This document shows, one piece after another, positions 26,413 through 35,334 of a DNA stretch of 64,000 nt; the first letter of the stretch is position 1; every line of letters begins with the position of its first letter. Where the stretch lies: positions 80,765 to 144,764 of the forward strand of contig JAIDTI010000023.1 in assembly GCA_029060755.1 (NCBI GenBank), in the 5' to 3' direction. A program made the translations under genes and the position numbers. The notes under the pieces were generated by a model. That model saw only the letters and a program-made list of their open reading frames with translations, ran no database searches and was not told the origin of the DNA. Source of the stretch: Ruminococcus sp. Lineage in GTDB: Bacteria; Bacillota; Clostridia; Oscillospirales; Ruminococcaceae.

Positions 26413-27033
26413 TTATGAAAAACGCTTATTGTATTCGTTATAGGCTTTTACAATTATTTCTGCGCAGAGTTCGTCACCAAGTTCACTGCTGTTCAGGCAG
26501 AGTGAATATATATCCTTGTCCTGCCAGCTTTTACCCGTGTTCACGTTAAAGAACGTTTCACGGCGTTTGTCTGCCTTTTTCATGATGCTTTCAGCTTTTT
26601 TTTCGTTTACTCCGTATTCCTCAACAGCACGCTTTATTCTGTATTCCTCCGGAGCATATATATACACACTGAAACAGCCTTTTTCCTCAAGAATATAGTT
26701 TCCGCATCTTCCGACAAGTACAAAACTTTCCTCACGCTCCGAAATTTCCGTGATGATACGGCTTTCCATCAAAAAAACCTTGTCCGACAACGGCAGATTA
26801 TCTTCTGTTGAGTGCGTAGTATTTGCCGTCATAAGAAGTGAGTACAGAAAACTTGTCGGAACACTTTCCTCCGCTGATTCAAGATTTTCAGCAGAAATTC
26901 CACATCGTTCAGCCGTCATGTCAAGAATTTTCCTGTTATAGTAGCTTATACCAAGCTTTTCAGCAGTAAGCTTTCCTATGATGCTTCCACCGCTTCCGTA
27001 CTGTCTTTCAATCGTTATAATAGATTTCTTCAA
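26413..27033 (-). CDS. cytidylate kinase-like family protein
   Basis: The 206-residue protein starts at a TTG (27033) with GGAGGAG six bases upstream. N-terminal MKKSIITIERQYGSGGSIIG contains a P-loop variant (GSGGS in place of GxxxxGKS), as in the AAA-type 'cytidylate kinase-like' family common in Clostridia; LVGRCGNYIL and the later KRAVEEYGV are also typical. It is probably a nucleotide-binding kinase, but the usual Lys of the P-loop is absent, so the substrate and activity are uncertain. Confidence 0.75.
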   Translation of the reverse strand: MKKSIITIERQYGSGGSIIGKLTAEKLGISYYNRKILDMTAERCGISAENLESAEESVPTSFLYSLLMTANTTHSTEDNLPLSDKVFLMESRIITEISEREESFVLVGRCGNYILEEKGCFSVYIYAPEEYRIKRAVEEYGVNEKKAESIMKKADKRRETFFNVNTGKSWQDKDIYSLCLNSSELGDELCAEIIVKAYNEYNKRFS

Positions 27034-27075
27034 TGGGAACTCCTCCGTTTCAGTGAATTACATTTCTTATATATT

Positions 27076-27103
27076 ATTATACCATAAGATGACAGAATTT
27101 CAA
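27076..27103 (-). promoter_or_regulatory. promoter of the cytidylate-kinase-like gene
   Basis: On the minus strand, TTGAAA (27098-27103), 16 bp, TATAAT (27076-27081). Confidence 0.6.
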
Positions 27104-27184
27104 GACAAAATATTCCAAAATATCAAAATCTCCCTTTTTCACAAGTTTTTGTTGAAAATATTGTGCATATTGACGAATAAGTGT

Positions 27185-27436
27185 TGTTCCGTGTGAAATA
27201 ATGATACTGCAAAAAATATTCCACGTTGAACAATCGCACCGAAAAAAACTATCGTTCCGCAAAAAACAATGATACTGCAAGAAATGTTCCGTGTGAAACA
27301 GTGATACCGCAAAAAAATGTTCCACGTGGAACAATCACACCGAAAAAGAACTATCGTTCCGCAAAAAATAATAATATGGCAAGAAATATTCCGTGTGAAA
27401 CAGTGATACCGTAAAAAAAATGTTCCACGTGGAACA
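27185..27436. repeat. array of six parS-like palindromes in three ~101 bp units
   Basis: Perfect palindromes TGTTCCACGTGGAACA at 27318-27333 and 27421-27436 match the ParB/Spo0J (parS) consensus. Near copies: 27185-27200 and 27285-27300 (TGTTCCGTGTGAAA type), 27217-27232 (TATTCCACGTTGAACA) and 27387-27402. The odd and even sites each recur every 100-103 bp. Related stretches (CGTTCCGCAAAAAA) fill the spacers and continue to about 27530. No gene is seen in 27060-27640. Confidence 0.75.
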
Positions 27437-27542
27437 ATTGCACCGAAAAAGAACTTTTGTTCTGCACAAAACAAAAGTACCGCAAAAAAACTATTGTTCC
27501 ATACAAAACAATGATACTGTAAAAAAATTATTCGTTCTCCAC

Positions 27543-27571
27543 TTGACATATTGACAATTATCGTATATAAT
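27543..27571 (+). promoter_or_regulatory. promoter of pckG
   Basis: TTGACA (27543-27548), 17 bp, TATAAT (27566-27571). A second TTGACA at 27551 is too close to be the -35. Confidence 0.75.
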
Positions 27572-27644
27572 AGTAAATGAGGGATAATTTGATTTTTCTC
27601 TCACTGATACATGACTATATTTTATACAGGAGGCTGATTTACCA

Positions 27645-29477
27645 ATGTCACTTACTACAAATGTAAACGTAAACAAGTGGGTTGAGGAGATGATTGAACT
27701 CTGTAAACCTGAAAAAGTTGTCTGGATTGACGGCTCAAAAGAACAGCTTGACGAACTTACAAAAGAAGTTACTTCACTCCCCGACGGCGACCCTAACAAA
27801 ATGTACTATCTCAATCAGGAGAAGTTGCCGGGCTGTCTCTATCACAGAACAGCTGTAAATGATGTTGCACGTGTTGAGGACAGAACATTCATTTGTACAA
27901 GAACAAAAGAAGCTGCTGGTCCGACTAACAACTGGTGCGACCCGCAGGAGATGTATGCAAAGCTCCGTCCTATGTACGATGGCGTTATGAAGGGACAGAC
28001 TATGTACATTATCCCGTATTCAATGGGTCCTGTTGCTTCACCTATCTCAAAAGTTGGTGTTGAGATTACAGACTCAATCTATGTTGTACTTAACATGAAC
28101 ATCATGACAAGAATGGGCAAGGCTGCTTTTGACAAGCTCGGCGATTCAAATGACTTTGTACGTGGACTTCACTCAAAGGCTGATGTTGACCCTGAAAACA
28201 GATATATTGTACAGTTCCCTGAAGACAACACAATCTGGTCAATCAATTCAGCTTACGGCGGAAACGTTATTCTTTCAAAGAAATGTTTCGCACTCCGTAT
28301 AGCATCATTCCAGGGCAAGAATGAAGGCTGGATGGCTGAACATATGCTTATACTTGGTGTTCAGAAGCCTGACGGCGAAACAAAGTATGTATGTGCTGCA
28401 TTTCCTTCTGCTTGCGGAAAAACTAACCTTGCAATGCTTATTCCGCCAGAGGGATACATCAAGGACGGCTACAAAGTATTTACAGTCGGCGATGATATTG
28501 CATGGCTCAAACCTGGCAAGGACGGCAGACTTTATGCTATCAATCCTGAAAACGGCTTCTTTGGTGTTGCACCGGGTACAAATGCAAAGTCAAACTACAA
28601 TGCACTTGCTTCTACAATGAAAAATGCTATCTTCACAAACGTAGCACTCAACAATGCTGAAAATACAGTATGGTGGGAGGGTCTTGACAAGAATCCGCCT
28701 GAAGATGCTACAGAGTGGAAAGGCTCAAAGGTAAACGGCAAGGAGTTCACATCTGTTATCGGTGCAGACGGCAAGCCACAGAAACTTGCTCACCCGAACT
28801 CACGTTTCACTGCTCCTGCAACAAACTGCCCTTGCATCTCACCTGAATTTGACAACCCGGAGGGTGTTCCGATTTCTGCAATCGTATTCGGCGGACGTCG
28901 TGCATCTACAACTCCTCTTGTATATCAGTCATTCGACTGGACACATGGTACTTATGTAGGTTCTGCCGTATCATCTGAAACAACTGCTGCTGCTGCTGGT
29001 GCTGTCGGCGTACTCCGTCACGACCCAATGGCTATGAAACCATTTATCGGCTACAACGTTGGCGACTACTGGAATCACTGGCTTGAAATGGGCGAAAAGC
29101 TTGGCGACAAAGCTCCTAAGATTTTCAACGTAAACTGGTTCAAGCAGGACGAAAACGGCAACTTCATCTGGCCTGGCTTTGGTGACAATATGCGTGTTCT
29201 TGACTGGATTATCAAGCGTTGTGAGGGTACTGTTGACGCTGTTGAGACAGCTATCGGCTATCTCCCGAAGAAAGAGGACATCAATGTTGCAGGTATCGAA
29301 GACGAAGTTACACCTGAAATTATGGATAAGCTCCTCAATGTAGATAAAGACCTCTGGAAAGCTGAAATCGCTGAAATGAGAAGATACTACAATGATGATA
29401 TTTCTGCAAAGGGCGGTAATATCCCGCAGGCTCTCTATGATGAACTTGACAAGATTGAAGCACGTCTTAACGCATAA
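27645..29477 (+). CDS. pckG: phosphoenolpyruvate carboxykinase (GTP)
   Basis: This 610-residue enzyme has the length and motifs of the GTP-type PEPCK: the P-loop FPSACGKTNLAML, VGDDIAWLK with metal-binding Asp residues, and FGGRRASTTPLVY. It interconverts oxaloacetate and PEP; in fibre-degrading rumen bacteria it often works in the carboxylating direction towards succinate (known physiology, inferred here). Codon use is that of a highly expressed gene. It has its own promoter and terminator. Confidence 0.95.
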   Translation: MSLTTNVNVNKWVEEMIELCKPEKVVWIDGSKEQLDELTKEVTSLPDGDPNKMYYLNQEKLPGCLYHRTAVNDVARVEDRTFICTRTKEAAGPTNNWCDPQEMYAKLRPMYDGVMKGQTMYIIPYSMGPVASPISKVGVEITDSIYVVLNMNIMTRMGKAAFDKLGDSNDFVRGLHSKADVDPENRYIVQFPEDNTIWSINSAYGGNVILSKKCFALRIASFQGKNEGWMAEHMLILGVQKPDGETKYVCAAFPSACGKTNLAMLIPPEGYIKDGYKVFTVGDDIAWLKPGKDGRLYAINPENGFFGVAPGTNAKSNYNALASTMKNAIFTNVALNNAENTVWWEGLDKNPPEDATEWKGSKVNGKEFTSVIGADGKPQKLAHPNSRFTAPATNCPCISPEFDNPEGVPISAIVFGGRRASTTPLVYQSFDWTHGTYVGSAVSSETTAAAAGAVGVLRHDPMAMKPFIGYNVGDYWNHWLEMGEKLGDKAPKIFNVNWFKQDENGNFIWPGFGDNMRVLDWIIKRCEGTVDAVETAIGYLPKKEDINVAGIEDEVTPEIMDKLLNVDKDLWKAEIAEMRRYYNDDISAKGGNIPQALYDELDKIEARLNA

Positions 29478-29497
29478 TCAATCCGCAGAATAAAACA

Positions 29498-29537
29498 AAA
29501 AATCCTGTATCGCTTTATGCTTTGCAGGATTTTTTTA
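29498..29537 (+). terminator. terminator after pckG
   Basis: Stem AAAAATCCTG (29498-29507) with CAGGATTTTT (29525-29534), then a T-run. Confidence 0.8.
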
Positions 29538-29791
29538 TTTTGAAAATTTCGTTGCTTTTTAACGAACTTTCACAAAAAATAACTGATATATCAGGCATAT
29601 CGCACAAAAAAATATACTCTGACATACAAATTTTCAAATTTTTTTAAAATTAAGGACATATCAGATGTGTGATACACTTTATAAAAATTTTTGCAGGACG
29701 TATAAGAAAAAACTGCACCTTCAAAAAAATATATATAGTATAATGTTTTAATTATCAGAAAATCTCCACCAACTTGACAGATTTTTAGCTC
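29538..29791. other. A/T-rich intergenic region without a gene
   Basis: About 315 bases lie between pckG and the next start codon. I see low-complexity A/T sequence, a lone TTGACA near 29774 and no ORF or hairpin worth naming. Confidence 0.5.
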
Positions 29792-29819
29792 TTGACATTT
29801 TTCAGAAATGATTTATAAT
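29792..29819 (+). promoter_or_regulatory. promoter of the 165-residue unknown gene
   Basis: TTGACA (29792-29797), 16 bp, TATAAT (29814-29819), followed by an AAAGGAGGG ribosome site. Confidence 0.7.
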
Positions 29820-29851
29820 ATATATATCACACAAAAGGAGGGTTTTTTCTT

Positions 29852-30349
29852 ATGAAATTACCAGATATAGCCATGGCGAATATAAACAACCAAATCAAAA
29901 CAGGAACACAATTCACTAAGTACAAACTACAAAATTCAAGCGCCCACATAACAAGGGCTCACGGAACTCCTGTCAACGGTACTGTAAGCGACGTATATTT
30001 CTATACAATTTCAGCAGGTAATCAAGGTTGGTGGGGAATCACTAAAAACGTTCTCCAGCAACTTCAGAATATAACACGCAACAATCCGAATACCGAAGAA
30101 GCATATGTTGTAGTTGTTGACAAATCAACATTCAGCAATATTAGTGATAAATATTTGAATGATATTATTACTATCAATGATTTGGATTGGATTCAATGCC
30201 TTATTTTTGACGTAAACACAATTCAACAGCAATTGAAACTTTCTGAAACTGATACGGCATATCAGTTCACCTTGCAACATCTGAAAGACTATAAATTTAT
30301 GCCATTGATTCAGGCTGTTTCCGAACGCATTGACGCTTCTATAATATAA
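29852..30349 (+). CDS. unknown protein (165 residues)
   Basis: Not recognised. The gene has a strong promoter and ribosome site. The protein has no signal peptide or membrane segment; it contains GTVSDVYFYTISAGNQGWWG and a hydrophobic strand EEAYVVVVDKS followed by LDWIQCLIFDV, which look like core strands of a small alpha/beta fold. Its stop adjoins that of the convergent ExbD-like gene. I assign no function. Confidence 0.65.
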   Translation: MKLPDIAMANINNQIKTGTQFTKYKLQNSSAHITRAHGTPVNGTVSDVYFYTISAGNQGWWGITKNVLQQLQNITRNNPNTEEAYVVVVDKSTFSNISDKYLNDIITINDLDWIQCLIFDVNTIQQQLKLSETDTAYQFTLQHLKDYKFMPLIQAVSERIDASII

Positions 30350-30772
30350 TCAGTCTGTCTGTTCCTGTTCTATGTATTTTATGTCATTGTCTTTCAGTGC
30401 ATTTATAAGCTCATCATAAGCTTTTTTTGATGCGTTATCATCAACTATCCGCACCATAAAATCATCTTCAGAGGAGTTTATTTCCGCTGTTATTTCGTCA
30501 GATGTCATTTTTTTGCTGTTAAAAATATAGTCGCTCCCCGATACAAGAATATCTACATACTGTATTTCGTCAGCAACGATTTCAGATGATTCATCTACAG
30601 GAATTTCCGCCATGACAGGTTTTGAACTCTCGCCGAAGCCGATACCGTTTCCACCGCCGAATCCGAAAAGACCTGACTTCCAGAATAACAATGCAACAAC
30701 AAACAGAAACAGTAAAATCAGAATAAACGGCAAAGCAGATGACTTTTTTCTGGATTTTTTTTCTTTTGACAT
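30350..30772 (-). CDS. ExbD/TolR-like single-pass membrane protein
   Basis: This 140-residue protein has a Lys-rich N-terminus, one membrane helix (about 14-31), a Gly-rich linker and an extracellular domain with the ExbD-like pattern (VDILVSGSDYIFNSKKMTSD then KKAYDELINALKDNDIKYIE). Third gene of the trio with the two upstream genes. The membrane Asp of true ExbD proteins is not visible in this helix, so it may be a partner, not the proton-binding subunit. Confidence 0.65.
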   Translation of the reverse strand: MSKEKKSRKKSSALPFILILLFLFVVALLFWKSGLFGFGGGNGIGFGESSKPVMAEIPVDESSEIVADEIQYVDILVSGSDYIFNSKKMTSDEITAEINSSEDDFMVRIVDDNASKKAYDELINALKDNDIKYIEQEQTD

Positions 30773-30776
30773 ATTT

Positions 30777-31358
30777 TCACTCTCTTTCTATGGAAATATC
30801 AACGTCTGAACAGAAAAAGTGCTGATAGTCCTTTTTCAGAATCTCAAACATCTCTTTTACTGATTTATATGCGGAGTTTGTACCATTTTCCGAAGCATCA
30901 TACACGAAAACACATAGTATTGTATCATCTTTTGTATAGCCTTTCTGCTCAATAATATCAGCAAACTTTCTGCTCATTGATTCAGGCGTATCATCGGAAA
31001 TACTCTCTATAAAATCATCACCGCAGAAAACGTCAGTACTCATGCTGTCCATATTGAGATTAAGCCGTAAATTGATACCCTTGCTGAACTCAATAATACT
31101 CTTGATATTGTAAGCATTTCTTTTTCCAGCCTGCTGAGCCTCCGAAAGAAGTTCATCTGCCTGAGCATCTTTCATTTCAGCACTTGCAAGTAAATCCTCT
31201 GCATCTTCCATAAGCTGATTATATTCAGTCTGCATCTTTTCTTTTTCCTCAATAGCCTGAATTGTTTCGTAGTGTGAGAACAGTATGAAAAAGAAAAGAA
31301 TTATCATAATAACATCAAGCAGGGACGTGAAATCAAGTATAATTTCTCTTTTATTCAT
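30777..31358 (-). CDS. ExbD/MotB-like membrane protein
   Basis: The 193-residue protein has a single N-terminal helix that begins REIILDFTSLLDVIMIILFF, with Asp residues placed as in ExbD/TolR/MotB, where one binds the proton. A coiled coil follows (about 33-80), then a periplasmic-type domain. Overlaps the ExbB-like gene by eight bases. With that protein it should form a proton-driven motor or channel; the load is unknown. Confidence 0.72.
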   Translation of the reverse strand: MNKREIILDFTSLLDVIMIILFFFILFSHYETIQAIEEKEKMQTEYNQLMEDAEDLLASAEMKDAQADELLSEAQQAGKRNAYNIKSIIEFSKGINLRLNLNMDSMSTDVFCGDDFIESISDDTPESMSRKFADIIEQKGYTKDDTILCVFVYDASENGTNSAYKSVKEMFEILKKDYQHFFCSDVDISIERE

Positions 31359-31749
31359 ATGATTTCTCCAGAAGTTTCTTTAATTTTTCAATCTGCGCTT
31401 CTATGTACGGCTGGAAAAAAGCGTTCAGCACCTTGAAAACAACAGCAAAGATAATCCCCCATTCTGTCGTATCAAGAGCCTGAAAGAAGTTGTTTTTCAG
31501 TGCAGACGTTTCACCCGATAAATCAAGATTGAGAAGTGCAAGAACAGTTCCAAGCATACCAAGAAGCGGAAATATTGATATAAGCGTTATGAATACTGTA
31601 TATGGTATGTCAAGAAAATAGTACATAGTCCGCTTGAATTCGTATTCACTGCCTTTTTTTATTCTTTTTTCAATTTTTTTCGCAACAGCAACTGAAAAAA
31701 CAAGCAGAATAATTGAAATCAGGGCGGTTGCCTGAATAACAGAAATCAT
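31351..31749 (-). CDS. MotA/TolQ/ExbB-like proton channel protein
   Basis: This 132-residue protein has three membrane segments. The part FPLLGMLGTVLALLNL followed by ALDTTEWGIIFAVVFKVL is the MotA/TolQ/ExbB signature. Start at the ATG at 31749, since AGAGGA lies nine bases upstream; the ATG at 31758 is next to that site. Short for ExbB (about 240), lacking a large cytoplasmic part. Confidence 0.78.
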   Translation of the reverse strand: MISVIQATALISIILLVFSVAVAKKIEKRIKKGSEYEFKRTMYYFLDIPYTVFITLISIFPLLGMLGTVLALLNLDLSGETSALKNNFFQALDTTEWGIIFAVVFKVLNAFFQPYIEAQIEKLKKLLEKSYE

Positions 31750-31786
31750 TGTTATCATTCCTCTGCATTAAAAATCTCTACTTTAT

Positions 31787-31815
31787 ATAATATCACATTA
31801 CTGATATATTGTCAA
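31787..31815 (-). promoter_or_regulatory. promoter of the ExbB/ExbD-like operon
   Basis: On the minus strand, TTGACA (31810-31815), 17 bp, TATTAT (31787-31792). Confidence 0.7.
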
Positions 31816-31863
31816 TGGATTTGTTATTTGATATTAAATTTTACAGAAAAACAAAAAAATCCC

Positions 31864-31892
31864 TTGCATATTGTAAAATTATATGGTATAAT
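31864..31892 (+). promoter_or_regulatory. promoter of the LysR-type regulator gene
   Basis: TTGCAT (31864-31869), 17 bp, TATAAT (31887-31892). Confidence 0.65.
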
Positions 31893-31929
31893 ATGATTAT
31901 CATATTTACAAGGCGGAGGGGTGGCATTT

Positions 31930-32886
31930 ATGAAAATACAACAGCTTGAATACGTCATTGCAATTGCGCAGGCAGGAAGCATTACATCAGCAGCTAAAAA
32001 TCTGTATCAGGCACAGCCAAATATAAGCATTGCACTGAAAGAACTTGAATCGGAAATAGGTATGCAGATTTTCTGGCGTACACCAAATGGCATGGTTCTT
32101 ACACCGGAGGGCGAAAATTTTCTTATAAGAGCGAAAGATATTGTTGAAAGTATGCACACTCTTGAATCCGACTACACAAACAGAATAAACAACAATATAC
32201 CACTTAAATTAGCCTCTGCACGTTCGTCATATATTGCGTCTGCTGTCAGTGAGTGGGTTGAAAAAATCAGACCTGAAAACAGAATTAATATAAGTATTCT
32301 TGAAGTTATGACAAACAACGTAATCGACTGCATAAACAGCGGTAAGGCTGATATAGGAATTATCCGCATACCAAAAAATCAGCTTGATATATATTCCGAA
32401 CAGCTTTCAAACAGAAAAATTGCTTACAGAAATCTCATGAGCTTCTATATGAAAATCCTGATACGCTCTGACAATCCGCTTGCAAAATACGATGATATAC
32501 CGTTTGAGGAGCTGAAAAACTATATCGAAATAGTACACGGCGACGACGAAATGAACCTTTTTGGCAGAACTTTCATAAACAAGAACTATGTGAATGATGA
32601 GAACAGAAACAGAATATGCGTCCATGACAGCGGTAACAAGATAACAATGATTGACTTTATAAAAAATACATATATGTGGGTTTCTCCGTCAACACTTGGA
32701 AATATTATTTCTCCCGACCGTCTTATTGTAAAAAAGTGTTCATATGCAAACATAGAGATATGCGACATGATAATCTGCAAAAAAAGCAAGGAAAACAACA
32801 GGATTGTAAAGTCATGTACTGATTTTATCACAGATTACACCCGTGAAATGCATATCAACTATAAAAAAAGATTCAACGAAACATAA
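31930..32886 (+). CDS. LysR-type transcriptional regulator
   Basis: Regulator of 318 residues from the ATG at 31930 (GGAGGG at 31915-31920). The N-terminal winged HTH (IQQLEYVIAIAQAGSITSAA, then LYQAQPNISIALKELESEIG) is typical, followed by a substrate-binding domain. It is divergent from the ExbB/ExbD-like operon, and LysR proteins often control the divergent unit, so that operon is a candidate target. The effector is unknown. A terminator follows. Confidence 0.9.
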   Translation: MKIQQLEYVIAIAQAGSITSAAKNLYQAQPNISIALKELESEIGMQIFWRTPNGMVLTPEGENFLIRAKDIVESMHTLESDYTNRINNNIPLKLASARSSYIASAVSEWVEKIRPENRINISILEVMTNNVIDCINSGKADIGIIRIPKNQLDIYSEQLSNRKIAYRNLMSFYMKILIRSDNPLAKYDDIPFEELKNYIEIVHGDDEMNLFGRTFINKNYVNDENRNRICVHDSGNKITMIDFIKNTYMWVSPSTLGNIISPDRLIVKKCSYANIEICDMIICKKSKENNRIVKSCTDFITDYTREMHINYKKRFNET

Positions 32887-32889
32887 AAA

Positions 32890-32922
32890 ATGAGGAACTT
32901 TCAGCCGTTCCTCATTCTTTTT
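32890..32922. terminator. bidirectional terminator between LysR and NUDIX genes
   Basis: Stem ATGAGGAAC (32890-32898) with GTTCCTCAT (32907-32915), A-run before and T-run after. Confidence 0.8.
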
Positions 32923-32926
32923 TGCC

Positions 32927-33340
32927 CTATATGGACTCTTTTATAGCAGATTTTGCCTTTGTAACTATTGTCTTGTCATTTTCATAAGAAAGAATATTTG
33001 ATGCGTAAGATATATCAACCCATCGTATTTCGGCAATCTCATTCTCCTGTGGGTGAAAGAATACATTTTTTGCTTTTGCAATAAAATAGACAACAACTTT
33101 CATAGTGTCTTTTTTCGGAGAATAAGTAACAGTTTCCCTGAAAGTCGGGTCGATAATGACATCAATATCAGTTTCCTCTTTTATTTCACGCTTTGCCGTC
33201 TCAAACTCTGTTTCGCCTGCTTCAACATGACCTTTCGGAAAAGACCAGTGTCCACTGTTTATATGCTTTATCAGCAATATTTCTGTGTTTCCGTGATACT
33301 TTCGGTAAACAATAGCACCACATGATTTTTCGTGAAACAT
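32927..33340 (-). CDS. NUDIX hydrolase (Ap4A hydrolase-like)
   Basis: This 137-residue protein has the complete Nudix box: GHVEAGETEFETAKREIKEE followed by TDI, with SFPKGHVE before it. The start CGAIVYRKYHG and the size fit the bis(5'-nucleosyl)-tetraphosphatase subgroup; the substrate is inferred. It has its own promoter. Confidence 0.88.
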   Translation of the reverse strand: MFHEKSCGAIVYRKYHGNTEILLIKHINSGHWSFPKGHVEAGETEFETAKREIKEETDIDVIIDPTFRETVTYSPKKDTMKVVVYFIAKAKNVFFHPQENEIAEIRWVDISYASNILSYENDKTIVTKAKSAIKESI

Positions 33341-33393
33341 ATTTTAACTCCTTTCTGCCGTCTGACTTTTTATTGTTTACTAAATTCACAATT

Positions 33394-33422
33394 ATTATAA
33401 CATATTTTGTTGATTTTGTCTA
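33394..33422 (-). promoter_or_regulatory. promoter of the NUDIX gene
   Basis: On the minus strand, TAGACA (33417-33422), 17 bp, TATAAT (33394-33399). Confidence 0.6.
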
Positions 33423-33443
33423 TAGGGTATAATGTAAAAAAAG

Positions 33444-33475
33444 TAAAAAAAATGCCTTAAGCATAAGCAAAAGGC
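33444..33475 (-). terminator. terminator after the AEC transporter gene
   Basis: On the minus strand, stem GCCTT/AAGGC (33471-33475 with 33454-33458) followed by a run of eight T. The stem is short. Confidence 0.5.
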
Positions 33476-34425
33476 TAAATATAATCAAGAGTTTTAAGAA
33501 TAAACAGCCACGCTGTCAGGGTAAAGGCACTTCCAAGAGTTGTAAGCATTACTGAAAATGCTGTTATAGTACCCTTGTGACCGAAATTTTTCGCCATGAC
33601 AAAACAGCTTCCTGTTGTTGCACTTCCAAGCATTACAAGTATAGCAATGAGTTTTTCGTCCCTGAATCCCAGCCACACGGCAACAGGCAGAAATATTCCG
33701 CAGAATATAATCAGTTTCAGCAGTGATATGCCAAGAGTTACACGGAGTTTGCCTTTTGCATCACTTGTCCTGAATGATGCACCAAGCGCAATAAGTGAAA
33801 GCGGAGTAGCCATATTTGCAAGATATGTAACCGATTTTTCAAGTATAACAGGTTGAGGGATTTTCAGCAGTGACCATGCCATACCCACAAAAATACCTAT
33901 AATTATCGGATTTGTTACAATGCCTTTAAGCGTATCAAGAAATAATTTTCTGCCACTGCCTTTTTTTTCGGGTGACGTGAGCGACAGCGATATAACTGCA
34001 ATAATATTATACAGCGGAACTGTACCTGCAATCATAAGTGCCGCCATTGTAGCTTCGCCGTAAATATTCTTTACAAATGCAATTCCAAGAACAGCCGCAC
34101 TGCTTCTGTAAGATGCCTGTATTATCTCACCACGCTCCGCCTTGTCCTTGTGCATAAGCGAATACAAAAAAGCTATCAGCACACTGACAGATGTTGCCCC
34201 GATACAGAACAGTACAAACTTAGTGTCCCATACTGCACGGAAATCAGCCTGCGACAAGTCAATAAACAGAAGTGCAGGGAGAGTTGTCTTGAATGTGAAT
34301 TTATTAAGTTTTGCTGTTGTATGTTCGTCAAGCAGTCCGACTTTCTGACAGAACCACCCGAAAATCATCATAAGAAATACAGGAACAGTCGCATTAAGAC
34401 TGAATTGCAGATTTTCAATAAACAT
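33475..34425 (-). CDS. AEC family (auxin efflux carrier-type) transporter
   Basis: The 316-residue membrane protein has about ten helices in two halves and the N-terminal pattern LNATVPVFLMMIFGWFCQK of AEC/MleP-like carriers. Members move organic acids such as malate in bacteria; the substrate here is unknown. 15 bases after the YitT gene, so in the same transcript. Confidence 0.85.
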   Translation of the reverse strand: MFIENLQFSLNATVPVFLMMIFGWFCQKVGLLDEHTTAKLNKFTFKTTLPALLFIDLSQADFRAVWDTKFVLFCIGATSVSVLIAFLYSLMHKDKAERGEIIQASYRSSAAVLGIAFVKNIYGEATMAALMIAGTVPLYNIIAVISLSLTSPEKKGSGRKLFLDTLKGIVTNPIIIGIFVGMAWSLLKIPQPVILEKSVTYLANMATPLSLIALGASFRTSDAKGKLRVTLGISLLKLIIFCGIFLPVAVWLGFRDEKLIAILVMLGSATTGSCFVMAKNFGHKGTITAFSVMLTTLGSAFTLTAWLFILKTLDYI

Positions 34426-34440
34426 CAGTTTGTATCCTTT

Positions 34441-35334
34441 TCAGCTTTTGTCCTGATTTACAGAAAAAATATCAGCGACTTCATTTAATGTTATATATGC
34501 AAGAGGGTCTATTTTCTGCACGATTTCTTTCATCTTCATAATTTGGAAACGGTTTACGACAAAATAAATCATCTTTCTGTCCTGACCTGAATAACCGCCC
34601 TTTGCATCGATTATAGTCATACCACATGAAAACTCATTCTGCAAAGCTCTGCATATTTCGTCCGAATGTGACGTAACAATAAAAGCAGCTTTTGAACGTT
34701 CAAGACCGTCAACAATAAAGTCTACTGTTTTAAGTGCTGCATAGTACGTTACTATTGAATATAACGGCAGAATCCAGCTCTGAATCACAAATCCGCATAT
34801 AATATAGAGTATCACGTTATAGACCATGACAAACGAACCAACGGAAAGACCCATTTTCTTTGCAAATATAACAGCCATAACTTCTATGCCGTCCATAGCA
34901 CCGCCATAGCGTATCGCAAGACCGCTTCCCGTTCCTGATATGATACCGCCGAACAATGCACACAACAATAAATCTGTACCCGCAAGAGGTGATGCAATGC
35001 TTACATCTATGGGCAGAACATCAGTTATCAGCCATGCCATAACAGAATAGACTATAACCGTATAAATCGCACATATTGTAAATGCTCCACCCTGCTTTTT
35101 CAGTCCGTACAGAAATAACGGTACATTCAGAATCATGAGAAATACTGACAATGACAGTTCAGGCGGTGTAATCTGCGAAAGCAACATTGCTGTGCCTGAT
35201 ATTCCGCTGTCGTACAGTTTTACGGGAGTAAGAAAAAGTGTAACACCAAAAGCATTTATAACTCCTGCAATGGTGAGCATAAGAAAATTGATTAGTTTTA
35301 TTGACTTGAAAGCCTGTAGAAATTTCTGCATCAT
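34441..35334 (-). CDS. YitT family membrane protein (DUF2179 C-terminus)
   Basis: The 297-residue protein has about six helices (N-terminal INFLMLTIAGVINAFGVTLFL type) and a soluble C-terminal DUF2179 domain (GGYSGQDRKMIYFVVNRFQI). Two ATG codons (35334, 35331) are adjacent. Family function is unknown to me beyond membrane transport predictions. One-base overlap with the small gene upstream. Confidence 0.87.
   Translation of the reverse strand: MMQKFLQAFKSIKLINFLMLTIAGVINAFGVTLFLTPVKLYDSGISGTAMLLSQITPPELSLSVFLMILNVPLFLYGLKKQGGAFTICAIYTVIVYSVMAWLITDVLPIDVSIASPLAGTDLLLCALFGGIISGTGSGLAIRYGGAMDGIEVMAVIFAKKMGLSVGSFVMVYNVILYIICGFVIQSWILPLYSIVTYYAALKTVDFIVDGLERSKAAFIVTSHSDEICRALQNEFSCGMTIIDAKGGYSGQDRKMIYFVVNRFQIMKMKEIVQKIDPLAYITLNEVADIFSVNQDKS

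Noticed and set aside
27185-27530. CRISPR array
   Set aside because: The repeat units are about 101 bp, the spacers are also similar to each other, and the short conserved part is a ParB-type palindrome. No cas genes are present.
27139-27549. 136-codon minus-strand frame with repeating Phe/Trp/His-rich segments
   Set aside because: It is the translation of the parS-like repeat array. It has no ribosome site, and the repeats are palindromic DNA units that explain the pattern.
30350-31749. Zorya-type defence system
   Set aside because: ZorA has a long cytoplasmic tail and Zorya includes further nuclease or helicase genes. Only short ExbB/ExbD-like proteins are seen.
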